Positions 35,962-45,843 of a stretch of 64,000 nucleotides of DNA are shown piece by piece. Source of the DNA: Staphylococcus debuckii (GTDB taxonomy: Bacteria; Bacillota; Bacilli; Staphylococcales; Staphylococcaceae); assembly GCF_003718735.1 (NCBI RefSeq), contig NZ_CP033460.1, positions 1,054,001-1,118,000 of the forward strand, read 5' to 3'. Each line of letters begins with the position of its first letter. Within the stretch, counting starts at the first letter, position 1. A model generated the notes under the pieces. The model was given only the letters and a program-made list of their open reading frames with translations. It had not been told where the DNA came from and made no database searches. The translations under genes were made by a program, and so were the position numbers.

Positions 35962-37133
35962 ATGAAAAGAAATATAAAAATAATTTCACTATTTGTAATT
36001 GCTGTCGTTATTTTAGTAGCTGTTATGTTATTTGTTTTAAATCGAAAAGATTATAATCGACAAACTGACTTAAGCGAAAAGAAAATTACCGGACATATTG
36101 CTAAGGAAGATGTTGATTATAAAACAGTTGAAAATAAAAAGATACCTGTTTATAAGAATATTGATAAGTATCTAAAAAAACGAAATACAATGGCTCTATT
36201 GTAATTTACTATAAAGGGAAAATTATGATGAATAAGGGCTATGGCTTCCAAGATTTTGCAAGTGGGACGAAATCTTCTCCTAATACTATGTATCTGATTG
36301 GTTCTGCTCAGAAATTTGCTACAGGTCTGATGTTGAAGAAATTAGAAACTGAAGGAAAAGTTAATATCAATGATCCGATTACAAAATATCTGCCGTGGTT
36401 TAAAACGAGCAAACCGCTTTATTTAAAAGACTTTATGTTACATAGAAGCGGCTTGAAAAAATATGTAGCAACAGGACAAGTTCATGATATAGATGGAGCG
36501 TCTAGATTGTTGCAAAAAGAAGGTATACAGCCGGGTATGTATCATAAACATTTATACAACGACGGTAACTATATTGTATTGGCGCGTGTAATTGAAGCTG
36601 TTACCAAAGAACCTTATGCAAAATATTTTAATGATAATTTTGCAAAGCCTTATGAGTTAGAACGTACAGCATTTTATAATGATTCAACTTTCACTCCATA
36701 TATGGCTCAAGGGTATAATGAAATGAAAGATTTTCAAAAGCCTAAGTTTTTAGATCAATACTATGGTGCCGGTAATTTATACATGGCTCCAAAAGATTTA
36801 GCAAGATTAGTCATTGATTTACAACAGTATAAAATTTTCCCTGAAAAAGTGACTAATCCATTACTCTATAGTGTTAAAACGAATGAGTATCCAGGTGACT
36901 ATCGTTATGGTTTCTATTCCGACGGCCCTGCACACAGAATTAATGGTGTTTTCTTTGGACAAACGGTCACTTCCTACTTTAATAAAGATTATGTAGTCGT
37001 GATGGCATCTAATTATCAAAAGTCCAAGGCACAAAATGAAAAATCACTGTTCCATATATATGAAAAGATGTTGCATCAACAACCTTATTTATTAAAGAAA
37101 GCTAAACCTTCACCTTCACTTTCACCACAATAG
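35962..37133 (+). pseudogene. fmtA: FmtA-like teichoic acid D-Ala esterase, frameshifted
   Basis: Two adjacent frames together match FmtA, the penicillin-recognising esterase that removes D-alanine from teichoic acids. Frame 1 (35962-36204) gives the membrane anchor and up to IDKYLKK, then runs off into NTMALL and a stop. Frame 2 resumes from about 36181 and holds the active-site SxxK motif GSAQKFATG, YNDGNYIVLARVIE and the rest to 37133. The break is at A7 (36174-36180); one more A restores KTKYNGSIVIYYKGK and a full protein of about 390 residues. It may be a true mutation, slippage-controlled expression or a sequencing error. Frame 2 also has an ATG at 36225 but would lack the membrane anchor. 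Confidence 0.88.
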
Positions 37134-37150
37134 AAGTGCTATAAATTAAT

Positions 37151-37207
37151 AAGACGTTCGTAAAGGGGAACACTATATAGTTTCCACCCCTTTTCGACGT
37201 CTTTTTT
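37151..37207 (+). terminator. Terminator after fmtA
   Basis: AAGACGTTCGTAAAGGGG faces CCCCTTTTCGACGTCTT over a loop of about 20 bases with few mismatches, then TTTTTT. Confidence 0.85.
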
Positions 37208-37351
37208 CATGAAAGAAATATTGAAAGTTTATCTGCAACAAAAATAAGTGAAAGTATTGTTTTACAATGTAGGTCTACACCAATTTCTGAAAATTGTCTT
37301 AATAATTTCTTTACATTCGGGTAGATTATTAATAAACAAGGAGGAATTGAT

Positions 37352-37966
37352 ATGAAGACAAAAATGTTATCATTACTGCTTGCATCAGGCGTTGTTTTAG
37401 CTGCGTGCGGACAAGGCGGTTCAGGTGATGAAGGCAAGAAATCAGACAATGACAGCAATAAAACTGAGCAAAAACAATCAGGTGACACATCAAGTACTTC
37501 TGAAACAGGAAAAAATAGTAAAACAATCAAATTAAGTGATATTAAAACAACACCAGAAGAAGCGGTTAAGACTGCTAAAAAAGAATATAATGGTGAAGTA
37601 AAAGAAATATCATTTGAAAAAGAACAAGGTAAGTGGGCTTATAAAGTCGATTTACAAAAACAAGGCGAAGAAGCTGAAGTTGTTATTAACCAAAAAGATG
37701 GCAAGTTGATGCATAAGTCTACTGAAAAAGAAGATGATTATGATAAAAATAAATCATTTGAATATAAAGACTTCAAGCCATATAAAGAAATTATTAAAAA
37801 AGCACAAGACGATTATGATGGCGATATACATGAATGGTCATTATCGAAAGACGATGATGAAGGTAAATTTGTATATGATTTAGATTTACAAAAAGGTAAT
37901 AACAAACACGAATTCAGCTACGATGCTAAAAATGCAAAATTGTTATCAAACGAAAAAGATAATTAA
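37352..37966 (+). CDS. PepSY-domain lipoprotein
   Basis: 204 residues. A lipoprotein signal with lipobox VLAAC, C19 being lipidated, followed by a charged Ser/Asp/Lys linker (20-58). Two PepSY-type repeats follow, about 65-115 (TPEEAVKTAKKEYNGEVKEISFE) and 143-195 (YKEIIKKAQDDYDGDIHEWSL). PepSY domains often inhibit or chaperone proteases, but no target is adjacent. AAGGAGG lies 7 bases before the ATG. It has its own terminator, so it is an independent gene. Confidence 0.85.
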   Translation: MKTKMLSLLLASGVVLAACGQGGSGDEGKKSDNDSNKTEQKQSGDTSSTSETGKNSKTIKLSDIKTTPEEAVKTAKKEYNGEVKEISFEKEQGKWAYKVDLQKQGEEAEVVINQKDGKLMHKSTEKEDDYDKNKSFEYKDFKPYKEIIKKAQDDYDGDIHEWSLSKDDDEGKFVYDLDLQKGNNKHEFSYDAKNAKLLSNEKDN

Positions 37967-37982
37967 TATGCATGTTGTAAAG

Positions 37983-38017
37983 AAAGCTGCTTAGGAGCAA
38001 TCCTGGGCAGCTTTTTT
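37983..38017 (+). terminator. Terminator after the PepSY lipoprotein gene
   Basis: AAAGCTGCTTAGGA pairs with TCCTGGGCAGCTTT (minor mismatches) over a 4-base loop, then TTTT. Confidence 0.88.
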
Positions 38018-38047
38018 AATGTCCAAAAACGAGAACAGAGACGAAAA

Positions 38048-38061
38048 ATAAAGCGCTGTCA
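38048..38061. promoter_or_regulatory. Possible CcpA (cre) site
   Basis: ATAAAGCGCTGTCA matches 11 of 14 positions of the palindrome TGAAAGCGCTTTCA. It lies about 70 bases upstream of the lacF -35, plausible for catabolite control of lactose genes. Match judged by eye. Confidence 0.4.
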
Positions 38062-38131
38062 ATTTCTCTCTCAATTATGTAACTTATTTGTCAAAATTCA
38101 TTGTAAACTAGATTAATTTTTGAATTTTGAA

Positions 38132-38160
38132 TTGACTATATCATAGGAACAAGTTACATT
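38132..38160 (+). promoter_or_regulatory. lacFEG promoter
   Basis: TTGACT, 17-base spacer, TACATT. The predicted start at about 38167 is directly before the repeat at 38169-38193. Confidence 0.7.
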
Positions 38161-38168
38161 ATTATTGT

Positions 38169-38193
38169 GAACAAAAACGAACATTAACGAACA
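38169..38193 (+). promoter_or_regulatory. Candidate lac operator (lacF copy)
   Basis: A 25-base element: GAACAAAA, ACG, AACATT, AA, CGAACA. 21 of 25 bases equal the element in the lacA leader (46288-46312). A second partial copy in inverted orientation lies at 38230-38245 (AAGTTCGTTTTCGTTG). The ACGAAAACGAAC-like composition is typical of operators of DeoR-family sugar regulators. Confidence 0.65.
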
Positions 38194-38287
38194 AGTAAAA
38201 TGCTGCGATTTTAATTTTATAGTTGAGATAAGTTCGTTTTCGTTGATCTACAAATAATAATTAATTACACCATGAGGGGGAAACATC

Positions 38288-38617
38288 ATGAGTAACAAAG
38301 AAGAAAATATGATGATTGGTTTCACGATTGTTGCAATAGCAGGAGATGCACGTCGTGAGGTAATGGGAGCTTTAGCAGCAGCTAAAGACAACGACTTTGA
38401 ACAAGCACGCCAACATATTGTAGAAGCCAATAATTTTATCACTGAAGCTCACAAAGAACAAACACAAATGTTAGCTAAAGAAGCCGCGGGAGAAGCATCT
38501 GATATTAGTTTTATCATGGTACATGGTCAAGACCATTTGATGACAACAATGGCTTTACGTGATGCAGCAAATTATATGATCGATCTTTATGAACAACTCC
38601 ATGATTTAAAACACTAA
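38288..38617 (+). CDS. lacF: PTS lactose-specific EIIA component
   Basis: 109 residues, all helical, of the lactose/cellobiose IIA family. It accepts phosphate from HPr on the histidine in FIMVHGQDHLMTT (H79) and passes it to the IIB domain of LacE. GAGGGGG lies 7 bases before the ATG. lacE starts 15 bases downstream. Being in front of lacE and lacG makes the lactose specificity more likely than cellobiose. Confidence 0.94.
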   Translation: MSNKEENMMIGFTIVAIAGDARREVMGALAAAKDNDFEQARQHIVEANNFITEAHKEQTQMLAKEAAGEASDISFIMVHGQDHLMTTMALRDAANYMIDLYEQLHDLKH

Positions 38618-38632
38618 TGAGTAGGTGACAGC

Positions 38633-40327
38633 ATGAATAAAATAATCAAAATGATCGAAAAAATGAAACCATTTTTTGAAAAAATTGCATCTAACCCTTA
38701 CTTAGCAGCAATCCGTGATGGTTTCGTAGCATTAATGCCCGTCGTACTTTTTTCATCTTTATTTATCCTAGTAGCATATGTACCAAACGTTTGGGGCTTC
38801 CATTGGCCTAAAAATATTGAAGATATCATTATGAAAGTTTACAACTTCACAATGGGTATGTTAGCTGTCTTCATGGCTGGTACGGTTACTAAATCTTTAA
38901 CAGATAATCGAAATTTAAAATTACCGAAAACTAACCAAATCAATGTGATATCAACTTTCGTTGCAGCAGAATCATCATTACTGATCTTAGCTGTTAAGCC
39001 TATTAAAGATGGTATCAATATTGAATTATTAGGTACTAAAGGATTAATCGCAGCATTCTTAGTAGCATTTATCGTACCTAATATCTATAAATTCTGCATC
39101 GGCAGAAATATCACAATTAAAATGCCGCCTCAAGTTCCAGGCAACATCGCTCAAGCATTTAAAGATATGATTCCGTTTGCATTCTCAGTAACATTCTTCT
39201 GGATTGTAGACATCGTTGTAAGAGCTTTATCTAAAGGTAACACAGCAGAATTAGTTACTAACTTGTTATCTCCATTATTCAGAGCAGCTAACGGATATTT
39301 AGGATTTGCTATTATCTTTGGTTTCATGGCATTCTTCTGGTTTATCGGAGTACATGGACCATCAGTTGTAGGACCAGCTGTTATTGCGATTATGTACAAT
39401 AACCAAGTTGAAAACTTGCGTTTATTCAGAGCAGGAGAACATGCTCATTATGCATTGACTCAGTCTACTCAAGATTTTGTAGCGCTAATTGGTGGTACAG
39501 GGGCAACATTACTTGTGCCTTACATGTTTATGCTGCTATGTAAATCCCCAGAACTAAAAGCCGTAGGTAAAGCATCGTTTATTCCGACAACCTTTGCAGT
39601 AAATGAACCGTTATTATTCGGTGCGCCTATTATCTTGAACCCAGTATTTATGATTCCATTCATTATCACTCCGATTTTAAACTCATGGGTTTTAAAATTC
39701 TTTGTTGATAATTTAGGAATGAACGGCTTTATGCATTTCTTACCATGGCCAACTCCAGGTCCAATTGGTATTTACATGGCTTCTAACTTCTCGACATTAT
39801 CATTATTATTAATTGCAATTATTTTAGTATTAGACTTCTCAATCTGGTTCCCATTTGTCAAAGCTTACGACAAATTGAAAGTAGATGAAGAACGTGAACT
39901 TGAATTAGCTAAAGCTAATGATGTAGCAACTGCTGCGGCAGGCGGTGCTACGACAACAGCTCCAGTAGAAGTAGAAGAAAATACACCAGATTTCAACTCT
40001 CGTGAACATACGAATGTTTTAGTAGTATGTGCAGGCGGTGGTACAAGCGGTATTTTAGCGAATAGCTTAAATAAATATGCGAAAGAAAATGATATTTCAT
40101 TAGAAGCAACAGCACGTGCTTATGGACAAGATATGGATTTAATTAAAGATATGGACATTGTTATCTTAGCGCCTCAAATGGACGCGATGAAAGATGAAAT
40201 GAGAAAATTCACTGATCAATATGGTGCTGTATTAGTACCGACAACTGGTAAACAATACATTGGCTTGACTCGAGATGGAGAAGGCGCAATGAAATTGATT
40301 TTTGAAAAAATTAACGAAAATAAATAA
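38633..40327 (+). CDS. lacE: PTS lactose-specific EIICB component
   Basis: 564 residues. The N-terminal IIC domain (about 1-420) has some ten membrane segments and transports lactose. An Ala/Thr/Val-rich linker (about 425-450) leads to the cytoplasmic IIB domain, in which C466 in LVVCAGGGTSGILAN carries the phosphate given to the sugar, yielding lactose-6-phosphate. The size matches staphylococcal LacE. The codon use is strongly biased, suggesting high expression. It is separated from lacG by a 143-base gap with a long stem-loop. Confidence 0.95.
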   Translation: MNKIIKMIEKMKPFFEKIASNPYLAAIRDGFVALMPVVLFSSLFILVAYVPNVWGFHWPKNIEDIIMKVYNFTMGMLAVFMAGTVTKSLTDNRNLKLPKTNQINVISTFVAAESSLLILAVKPIKDGINIELLGTKGLIAAFLVAFIVPNIYKFCIGRNITIKMPPQVPGNIAQAFKDMIPFAFSVTFFWIVDIVVRALSKGNTAELVTNLLSPLFRAANGYLGFAIIFGFMAFFWFIGVHGPSVVGPAVIAIMYNNQVENLRLFRAGEHAHYALTQSTQDFVALIGGTGATLLVPYMFMLLCKSPELKAVGKASFIPTTFAVNEPLLFGAPIILNPVFMIPFIITPILNSWVLKFFVDNLGMNGFMHFLPWPTPGPIGIYMASNFSTLSLLLIAIILVLDFSIWFPFVKAYDKLKVDEERELELAKANDVATAAAGGATTTAPVEVEENTPDFNSREHTNVLVVCAGGGTSGILANSLNKYAKENDISLEATARAYGQDMDLIKDMDIVILAPQMDAMKDEMRKFTDQYGAVLVPTTGKQYIGLTRDGEGAMKLIFEKINENK

Positions 40328-40343
40328 ACTTTAATTTAAGTCA

Positions 40344-40421
40344 ATACACAACTGCCCCTTGTTGCATTCCACACGACAGCACGAATCAACATAAGCGGCA
40401 AGGGGCTCCATTTGTGTGTAT
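40344..40421 (+). other. Intercistronic stem-loop between lacE and lacG
   Basis: ATACACAA-x-TGCCCCTTG-x-GC at the left and GC-x-GCAAGGGGC...TTGTGTGTAT at the right form a long, interrupted stem with GCCCCTTG/CAAGGGGC as the core. No T-tract follows, so it is more likely an mRNA-processing or stability element than a terminator. Confidence 0.7.
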
Positions 40422-40470
40422 AAGTAAAGTAATAATATTGAAGATTTTAATTCATTAAAAAGGAGCGCTA

Positions 40471-41880
40471 ATGATGAGTAAATTACCTAAAGACTTTGTG
40501 TTAGGTGCTGCAACTGCTGCATATCAAGTTGAAGGTTCTAGTACTGTTGATGGTAAAGGACGTATTTTGTGGGATGGATTTTTAGAAAAACAAGGACGTT
40601 TTTCTCCTGATCCTGCAAGTGATTTCTACAATCGTTACGAAGAAGATATTCGCTTAGCTTCAGAATACGGCATTAAAGGTATCCGAATTTCAATTGCTTG
40701 GTCAAGAATTATTCCTGATGGTACAGGCGAAATTAATCCTAAAGGTATCGAATATTACAGAAATGTATTTGAAACTTGTCACAAGTATGGCGTTGAACCA
40801 TACGTTACATTGCATCATTTCGATACACCAGAACCACTTTTTGAAAAAGGAGATTGGTTGAATAAAGAACAGTTGGATGCATTTGAACGCTTTGCTGAAC
40901 TTGTATTCGATGAATATCATGATATTGTTACACATTGGATGACAATCAACGAACCGATTGCATATGTTCAAGGTCAATATATTACAGGTGCCTTCCCTCC
41001 AGGTGAACAATACAACACATTAAAATGTCTTCAAGCTCAACATAATCAAATCGTTGCACATAGTCGTGTTGTGAATTTATTTAAATCTAAAGGATACGAA
41101 GGAGAAATTGGTTTAATTCACGCGTTAACTCAATTCTACAGTATTGATAATCAACCATTAAATCAAATTACTGCCTATAAACACGATATCTTTATGAACG
41201 GATTTATGTTAGATGGTACTTTCTTAGGTTATTACACTCCGGAAAAATTAACAGTGGTACGAGAAATTTTAGGTGAAGAATTTGCAGAATTAGATATCCG
41301 CGAAGAAGAATTAGAGGAAATGCGTAAAGCAGCATCTCAACTTGATTTCTTAGGTATCAACTATTATCAAAGTAACTGGATTAAATATCATAACCAAGAT
41401 AGCTACATTCATCATAATGGTACAGGCGAAAAAGGAACTTCAGTCTTCCGCGTTAAAGGTATCGGAGAAGTCGTTAAAAATGAAGCAATTCCTACAAATG
41501 ATTGGGATTGGTATATCTATCCTCAAGGACTATACGATATCATGTCACGCGTTAAAAACGACTATCCGAATTACAAAAAAATCTATGTCACTGAAAATGG
41601 CTTAGGATATAAAGACGTTTTAGAAGAAAATGGCGAAGTCCATGATGAAGAACGTATTGATTATATCCGCCAACATATTGAAGCTATTGAAAAAGCTTAT
41701 GTAGATGGCGTAAATGTCAAAGGCTATTTCGTTTGGTCATTACAAGATATGTTCAGCTGGTCAAATGGTTATAATAAGCGTTATGGTTTATTCTATATTG
41801 ATTTTGAAACTCAAAAACGTTACATCAAAGATAGTGCAAAATGGTACAAAGAACTATCTGAAGATATTTACGGAAAATAA
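40471..41880 (+). CDS. lacG: 6-phospho-beta-galactosidase
   Basis: 469 residues, glycoside hydrolase family 1. It cleaves lactose-6-phosphate to glucose and galactose-6-phosphate. The acid/base E161 lies in WMTINEPIAY and the nucleophile E375 in IYVTENGLGY; the C-terminal SNGYNKRYGLFYIDF contains the phosphate-recognition Ser/Lys/Tyr region typical of phospho-glycosidases. AGGAG precedes two adjacent ATG codons; the second (40474) has the better spacing. It is the last gene of the lacFEG transcript. Confidence 0.95.
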   Translation: MMSKLPKDFVLGAATAAYQVEGSSTVDGKGRILWDGFLEKQGRFSPDPASDFYNRYEEDIRLASEYGIKGIRISIAWSRIIPDGTGEINPKGIEYYRNVFETCHKYGVEPYVTLHHFDTPEPLFEKGDWLNKEQLDAFERFAELVFDEYHDIVTHWMTINEPIAYVQGQYITGAFPPGEQYNTLKCLQAQHNQIVAHSRVVNLFKSKGYEGEIGLIHALTQFYSIDNQPLNQITAYKHDIFMNGFMLDGTFLGYYTPEKLTVVREILGEEFAELDIREEELEEMRKAASQLDFLGINYYQSNWIKYHNQDSYIHHNGTGEKGTSVFRVKGIGEVVKNEAIPTNDWDWYIYPQGLYDIMSRVKNDYPNYKKIYVTENGLGYKDVLEENGEVHDEERIDYIRQHIEAIEKAYVDGVNVKGYFVWSLQDMFSWSNGYNKRYGLFYIDFETQKRYIKDSAKWYKELSEDIYGK

Positions 41881-41888
41881 ATTTGAAG

Positions 41889-41925
41889 AGGGACTTGGAT
41901 AATATAATTTCCAAGTCCCTTTATT
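41889..41925. terminator. Bidirectional terminator between lacG and arsB
   Basis: A perfect 11-bp inverted repeat AGGGACTTGGA and its complement, with a 10-base loop, between convergent genes. Confidence 0.88.
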
Positions 41926-41944
41926 CATACTTTTCAATATGCAA

Positions 41945-43237
41945 TTAAAATAATAACAGTGTTAAATATAGCCCAATCAATGTTGCAAATAGGACAGGGA
42001 TTGTAATGATTACTCCCGTTTTAAAATAAACGCCCCAAGAAATTTTTAGACCTTTTTGACTTAATACATGTAACCAAAGTAAAGTCGCTAACGATCCGAT
42101 AGGGGTCATCTTAGGACCTAAATCTGCACCGATGACATTGGCATAAATAAGTGCTTCTTTGATTAAGCCATGTGCTGCCGATTGGTTGATTGCTATGGCG
42201 TCGATCATCACAGTGGGTAAATTATTCATAACTGCAGATAAGAAAGCGGAAACAAATCCCATACCCATTATACTTGCAAAGAGTCCATAATGTGTAAAGT
42301 TATCGATAACACCAGCTAATAAGCCAGTAATCCCCGCGTTTTTTAAACCAAAAACTACAAGATACATTCCGATAGAGAAAATAACAATATTCCATGGCGC
42401 ACCTTTTAGCACCTTACGTGTATTAACAGCTGGCGAGGTTTTTGCTAAACCAAGAAAAATAAGGGCAATCATTCCAGCGATTAATGAAACTGGTATTCCA
42501 AAGAATTCACTTACAAAATAGCCTATTAATAAAAACGAAATAACTATCCACGAAATTTTAAAAAGGCGCGGATCTTTAATGGCCTTCTGTGGAGGATCTA
42601 ATTTTGAAACATCCACCTGTTTAGGAATACTTTTTCTGAAATAAAGATATAAAATCAAGATACTGGAAAGAAGTGAAAAAATGTTCGGTAAAATCATATG
42701 TAAAAAGTAGTTTGTAAAAGTGATATTGAAATAATCTGCAGAAACAATGTTTACCAAGTTACTCACAATTAAAGGTAACGAAGTTGTGTCGGCCACAAAT
42801 CCGCACGCAATTATAAAAGGAAAGATGAATTTCTTATTAAAATTAAGGTGTCTGACCATTGCTAGCACAATAGGGGTAAGTATTAATGCTGCGCCATCAT
42901 TTGCAAATAGGGCAGCAATAAGAGCACCTAATAGTATGATATAGATAAACATACGGTTGCCGCTTCCTTTAGCAGCATGAACCATGTGTATAGCAGCCCA
43001 TTCAAAGAAACCAATGTTATCTAGGATGAGTGAAATGATAATCAAGGCTACAAATGTCAGCGTAGCATTCCAGACAATTTGAGCTACTTCTCCTGCATCA
43101 TGTAGAGAAACTACCCCTGTAAGAAGTGCTAACAAAGCGCCTATGGATGCTGTAATACCTATATCTAAACCTTTCGGCTGCCAGATAATGAAAATAAGTG
43201 TTAAGAGAAAAATAATAATTGCGATAATAGCCATCAT
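41945..43237 (-). CDS. arsB: ArsB arsenite/antimonite efflux permease
   Basis: 430 residues, about 12 membrane segments. It closely matches plasmid-type staphylococcal ArsB throughout, for example [50 protein letters not shown] and [16 protein letters not shown]. The family exports arsenite alone or with ArsA. No arsR or arsC is nearby. It lies between the convergent lacG and the end of lacD, inside the lactose cluster. AAGGA lies 5 or 8 bases before two adjacent ATG codons. Function in arsenite export is inferred; the regulation is unclear. Confidence 0.9.
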   Translation of the reverse strand: MMAIIAIIIFLLTLIFIIWQPKGLDIGITASIGALLALLTGVVSLHDAGEVAQIVWNATLTFVALIIISLILDNIGFFEWAAIHMVHAAKGSGNRMFIYIILLGALIAALFANDGAALILTPIVLAMVRHLNFNKKFIFPFIIACGFVADTTSLPLIVSNLVNIVSADYFNITFTNYFLHMILPNIFSLLSSILILYLYFRKSIPKQVDVSKLDPPQKAIKDPRLFKISWIVISFLLIGYFVSEFFGIPVSLIAGMIALIFLGLAKTSPAVNTRKVLKGAPWNIVIFSIGMYLVVFGLKNAGITGLLAGVIDNFTHYGLFASIMGMGFVSAFLSAVMNNLPTVMIDAIAINQSAAHGLIKEALIYANVIGADLGPKMTPIGSLATLLWLHVLSQKGLKISWGVYFKTGVIITIPVLFATLIGLYLTLLLF

Positions 43238-43370
43238 AAGCGTCCTTTATTTCTTTATCAGATTTATTTTTACATACATTATGATAGCACTGCATAATCC
43301 CCTTGTATATACAGAAGAGAAGGGGGACGCAATAACAGTAGTAGTTAAAGCTATTTCAGATTTATTGCGA

Positions 43371-43410
43371 AAAAATAAGGACCTGAACAAATTGATGTTC
43401 AAGCCCTTGC
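43371..43410 (-). terminator. Terminator after lacD
   Basis: On the minus strand AGGGCTTGAACA faces TGTTCAGGTCCTT over a 6-base loop with mismatches, followed by ATTTTTT. It would separate arsB from lacABCD transcription. Confidence 0.7.
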
Positions 43411-43430
43411 ATGGTTGTTAAGAAATTAAA

Positions 43431-44366
43431 TTATTTAACAGGTGTAGCAGTTTCATCTAATACTTTATTTAAACCTTCGATATTTGCTTTACCTTCAGTA
43501 CGGAACCATTCTTGAACAGCTGCATCGCCTTCAGCAAAGTGATCAGTAGCGCCTCTCCAAGTTGCACGGCCGCAAAGTACACCATTAAATGTAGAACCAG
43601 CTTCTTTAGCGAAGTATAATGTTTTTTGGAATAAATCTGCAGATACTCCAGCACTTAAATAGATATAAGGTAAGTTTGTTGAAGCGGCTTGTTCTTTGAA
43701 AGCTTGAGCAGCTTCTTCTTTAGTGAATAATGCTTTTTCACCAAATCCTTCAACATAGTTCATATTTACAGGTACTTCAACTTTTAATACATCTACATTG
43801 AAACGAGGTTCAGAATATTTTTTCATAGCTTCATTTACTTTATGTGCTTTAACTTTTGCGAATTCTTCAGAACCGCTGTCAGAGTTGTTCGCATCATATG
43901 ATACTAATTCTAAGAAAAGAGGTAGACCTTCAGCTACACATTCGCTGCCTACGCGTTCAACAAAAGCTTCTTTTTGATCATTGATAGCTTTGTCTTCGTC
44001 AATATCTACGTATACTAATAATTTAACAGCATCTGCGCCAGCTTCTTTTAAGCGTTTCACAGACCATACATTTAATAAATCAGGAAGACGTCCTGGTTCA
44101 GATGCATCATAACCAGTTTTTTCGTAAGCAAGTAATAAACCAGCGTTTTTAGCACGAACTTTAGTAGCTGGTAAGCCGTATTCAGGGTCAAGTAAGATAC
44201 TTGAAGCATAAGGAGTTAATTCTTCAGAAACATGAACTTTAAATTGTTCTAAGTCTTCAGTTTTAGCATCTTCACCTAATAAGCGTTTTAATGCTCCACG
44301 TTGGTCGATTGCTAATGCAGCAATGTAATTTTTGTCATTTAATAAAGGTTTGATGGATTTTGTCAT
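43431..44366 (-). CDS. lacD: Tagatose-1,6-bisphosphate aldolase
   Basis: 311 residues, a class I aldolase of the LacD family, splitting tagatose-1,6-bisphosphate to dihydroxyacetone phosphate and glyceraldehyde-3-phosphate. The blocks [30 protein letters not shown] (with the Schiff-base region Lys), [10 protein letters not shown] and [15 protein letters not shown] are typical. It overlaps lacC by 4 bases and ends at a terminator. Confidence 0.94.
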   Translation of the reverse strand: MTKSIKPLLNDKNYIAALAIDQRGALKRLLGEDAKTEDLEQFKVHVSEELTPYASSILLDPEYGLPATKVRAKNAGLLLAYEKTGYDASEPGRLPDLLNVWSVKRLKEAGADAVKLLVYVDIDEDKAINDQKEAFVERVGSECVAEGLPLFLELVSYDANNSDSGSEEFAKVKAHKVNEAMKKYSEPRFNVDVLKVEVPVNMNYVEGFGEKALFTKEEAAQAFKEQAASTNLPYIYLSAGVSADLFQKTLYFAKEAGSTFNGVLCGRATWRGATDHFAEGDAAVQEWFRTEGKANIEGLNKVLDETATPVK

Positions 44367-45310
44367 GAGGTTTTTGCCACCTTTTCAATAATTATTTGAT
44401 TACTAAATTTATTAAAATTATCTAAATCTACATGTCCAGTTCTTGCTTCTAATGCGTTCGACATTCCGGCAGCCATTGCAAATTTCGCCGCTGATTCAAA
44501 GCTTTCATTTTTAGAAAGACCATAACTGAAGCCGGCTAAACTGCTATCACCTGAACCTACGGGATTAACGGCAACGATTTTAGGAATATCAATATTGTAT
44601 ACTTCTTCTTTGATACGTAATAATGCACCATTCTTACCTAATGATAATAAAATGTAAGGAATATGAGCCAAGCTCTCATCTAATAATTGATTAGCTAAAT
44701 CAATAGAATCTGAACTTGTGATTGCATTGATTTCTTCATCATTTGGTTTAATCAGAAGGGGAGGGCAATGGTTTGAATGCGTTACTGTATAATTCAATAC
44801 TTGTCCAGAAGTATCTAGACATACAGGAATATCTTGAGTATGCGCTATTTCCAGTAACTTGACGTAATAGTCCTCAGGGAAACCTTTTGGCAGACTACCG
44901 GAAATAGTGACCAAATTATAGTTAGATACTATAGTATTAAAGTGTTCTAAAAATCTTGTTTGAATTTCTTCAGGCTGCAATGCACCGCTTTCTAAAATTT
45001 CAGTTTGACTGCCTTCGCTGTTGATAGCAATACAAAGTCTAGTAGAAGCGGGGGAAACAGTGAAATCATGATTGATATGTGTTTCATCCAAATTATGTGT
45101 AAGCCACTCACCGAATTTGCCGCCGATAATACCTGTACATGTAACAGACAGACCTAATTCGGCAGCTACACGTGCGACATTAATTCCTTTGCCGCCAGCT
45201 GATTTATAATCTTCGGTAGCTCGTTGTACAGTGTTAATCTCGAAATCCTTTATTGGATAGTTGATGTCGATTGCAGGATTTAATGTAACAGTTAATAATT
45301 TGAAAGTCAT
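44363..45310 (-). CDS. lacC: Tagatose-6-phosphate kinase
   Basis: 315 residues of the PfkB sugar-kinase family, making tagatose-1,6-bisphosphate with ATP. The N-terminal signature [16 protein letters not shown] and the C-terminal catalytic [16 protein letters not shown] (with the base Asp) are intact. Among PfkB kinases, fructose-1-phosphate kinase is similar, but the lacB–lacC–lacD context settles it. The ATG is overlapped by the lacB stop (TAATG). Confidence 0.94.
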   Translation of the reverse strand: MTFKLLTVTLNPAIDINYPIKDFEINTVQRATEDYKSAGGKGINVARVAAELGLSVTCTGIIGGKFGEWLTHNLDETHINHDFTVSPASTRLCIAINSEGSQTEILESGALQPEEIQTRFLEHFNTIVSNYNLVTISGSLPKGFPEDYYVKLLEIAHTQDIPVCLDTSGQVLNYTVTHSNHCPPLLIKPNDEEINAITSSDSIDLANQLLDESLAHIPYILLSLGKNGALLRIKEEVYNIDIPKIVAVNPVGSGDSSLAGFSYGLSKNESFESAAKFAMAAGMSNALEARTGHVDLDNFNKFSNQIIIEKVAKTS

Positions 45311-45825
45311 TAGTCGTGATATTCTCCGTTATCCCATTTATTCAAATACTCATCAAACATTTTATGAGAATAATGTACGTCTTCTGGTTTTAAGCTTTCA
45401 TCCATTACTTTAATAAGCGCTTCTTTTTCAGGTGTTGGTTCGTATTTTGTTTCAGCAAATGTGTCTACAATGTTTTTAATAAGATCTACACCAGTTACCA
45501 TACCGCCTGCAGCAATAATGTTGCAGTTATATTCACTTTTAGCTAAACGAGCGCTTGTTGCATCACGTACAAGGGCAACACGAGTTCCAGGTACTTTATC
45601 AGCACTAGCTGAGATACCTACGCCAGTACCGCACAATGCAACACCGAAGTCTACGTCTCCGTTAGCAACAAGTTCGCCGATACGAGTACCGTAAATAGGG
45701 TAGTGTGTACGGACGTAGTCGTAAGTACCAACGTCAATGACTTCGTGTCCGTTATTTTTTAAATAAGTAGCAACTTCTGCTTTAATATTAGTAACAATAT
45801 GGTCACAACCAATAGCTATTTTCAT
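45310..45825 (-). CDS. lacB: Galactose-6-phosphate isomerase subunit LacB
   Basis: 171 residues of the RpiB/LacAB family. LacA and LacB form the heteromeric isomerase converting galactose-6-phosphate to tagatose-6-phosphate. KIAIGCDHIVTNIK, ALCGTGVGISASADKVPGTRVALVRD and the CNIIAAGGMVTG motif are visible; the Cys in LCGTG is the catalytic base in RpiB relatives. GGAGG lies before the ATG. It starts 18 bases after lacA. Confidence 0.95.
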   Translation of the reverse strand: MKIAIGCDHIVTNIKAEVATYLKNNGHEVIDVGTYDYVRTHYPIYGTRIGELVANGDVDFGVALCGTGVGISASADKVPGTRVALVRDATSARLAKSEYNCNIIAAGGMVTGVDLIKNIVDTFAETKYEPTPEKEALIKVMDESLKPEDVHYSHKMFDEYLNKWDNGEYHD

Positions 45826-45843
45826 AATCTTATAATCCTCCTA

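Noticed and set aside
36225..37133. Intact beta-lactamase-like protein as a separate gene
   Set aside because: The N-terminal part matches FmtA from its middle and the preceding frame supplies the missing anchor; a single-base frameshift is the simpler reading.
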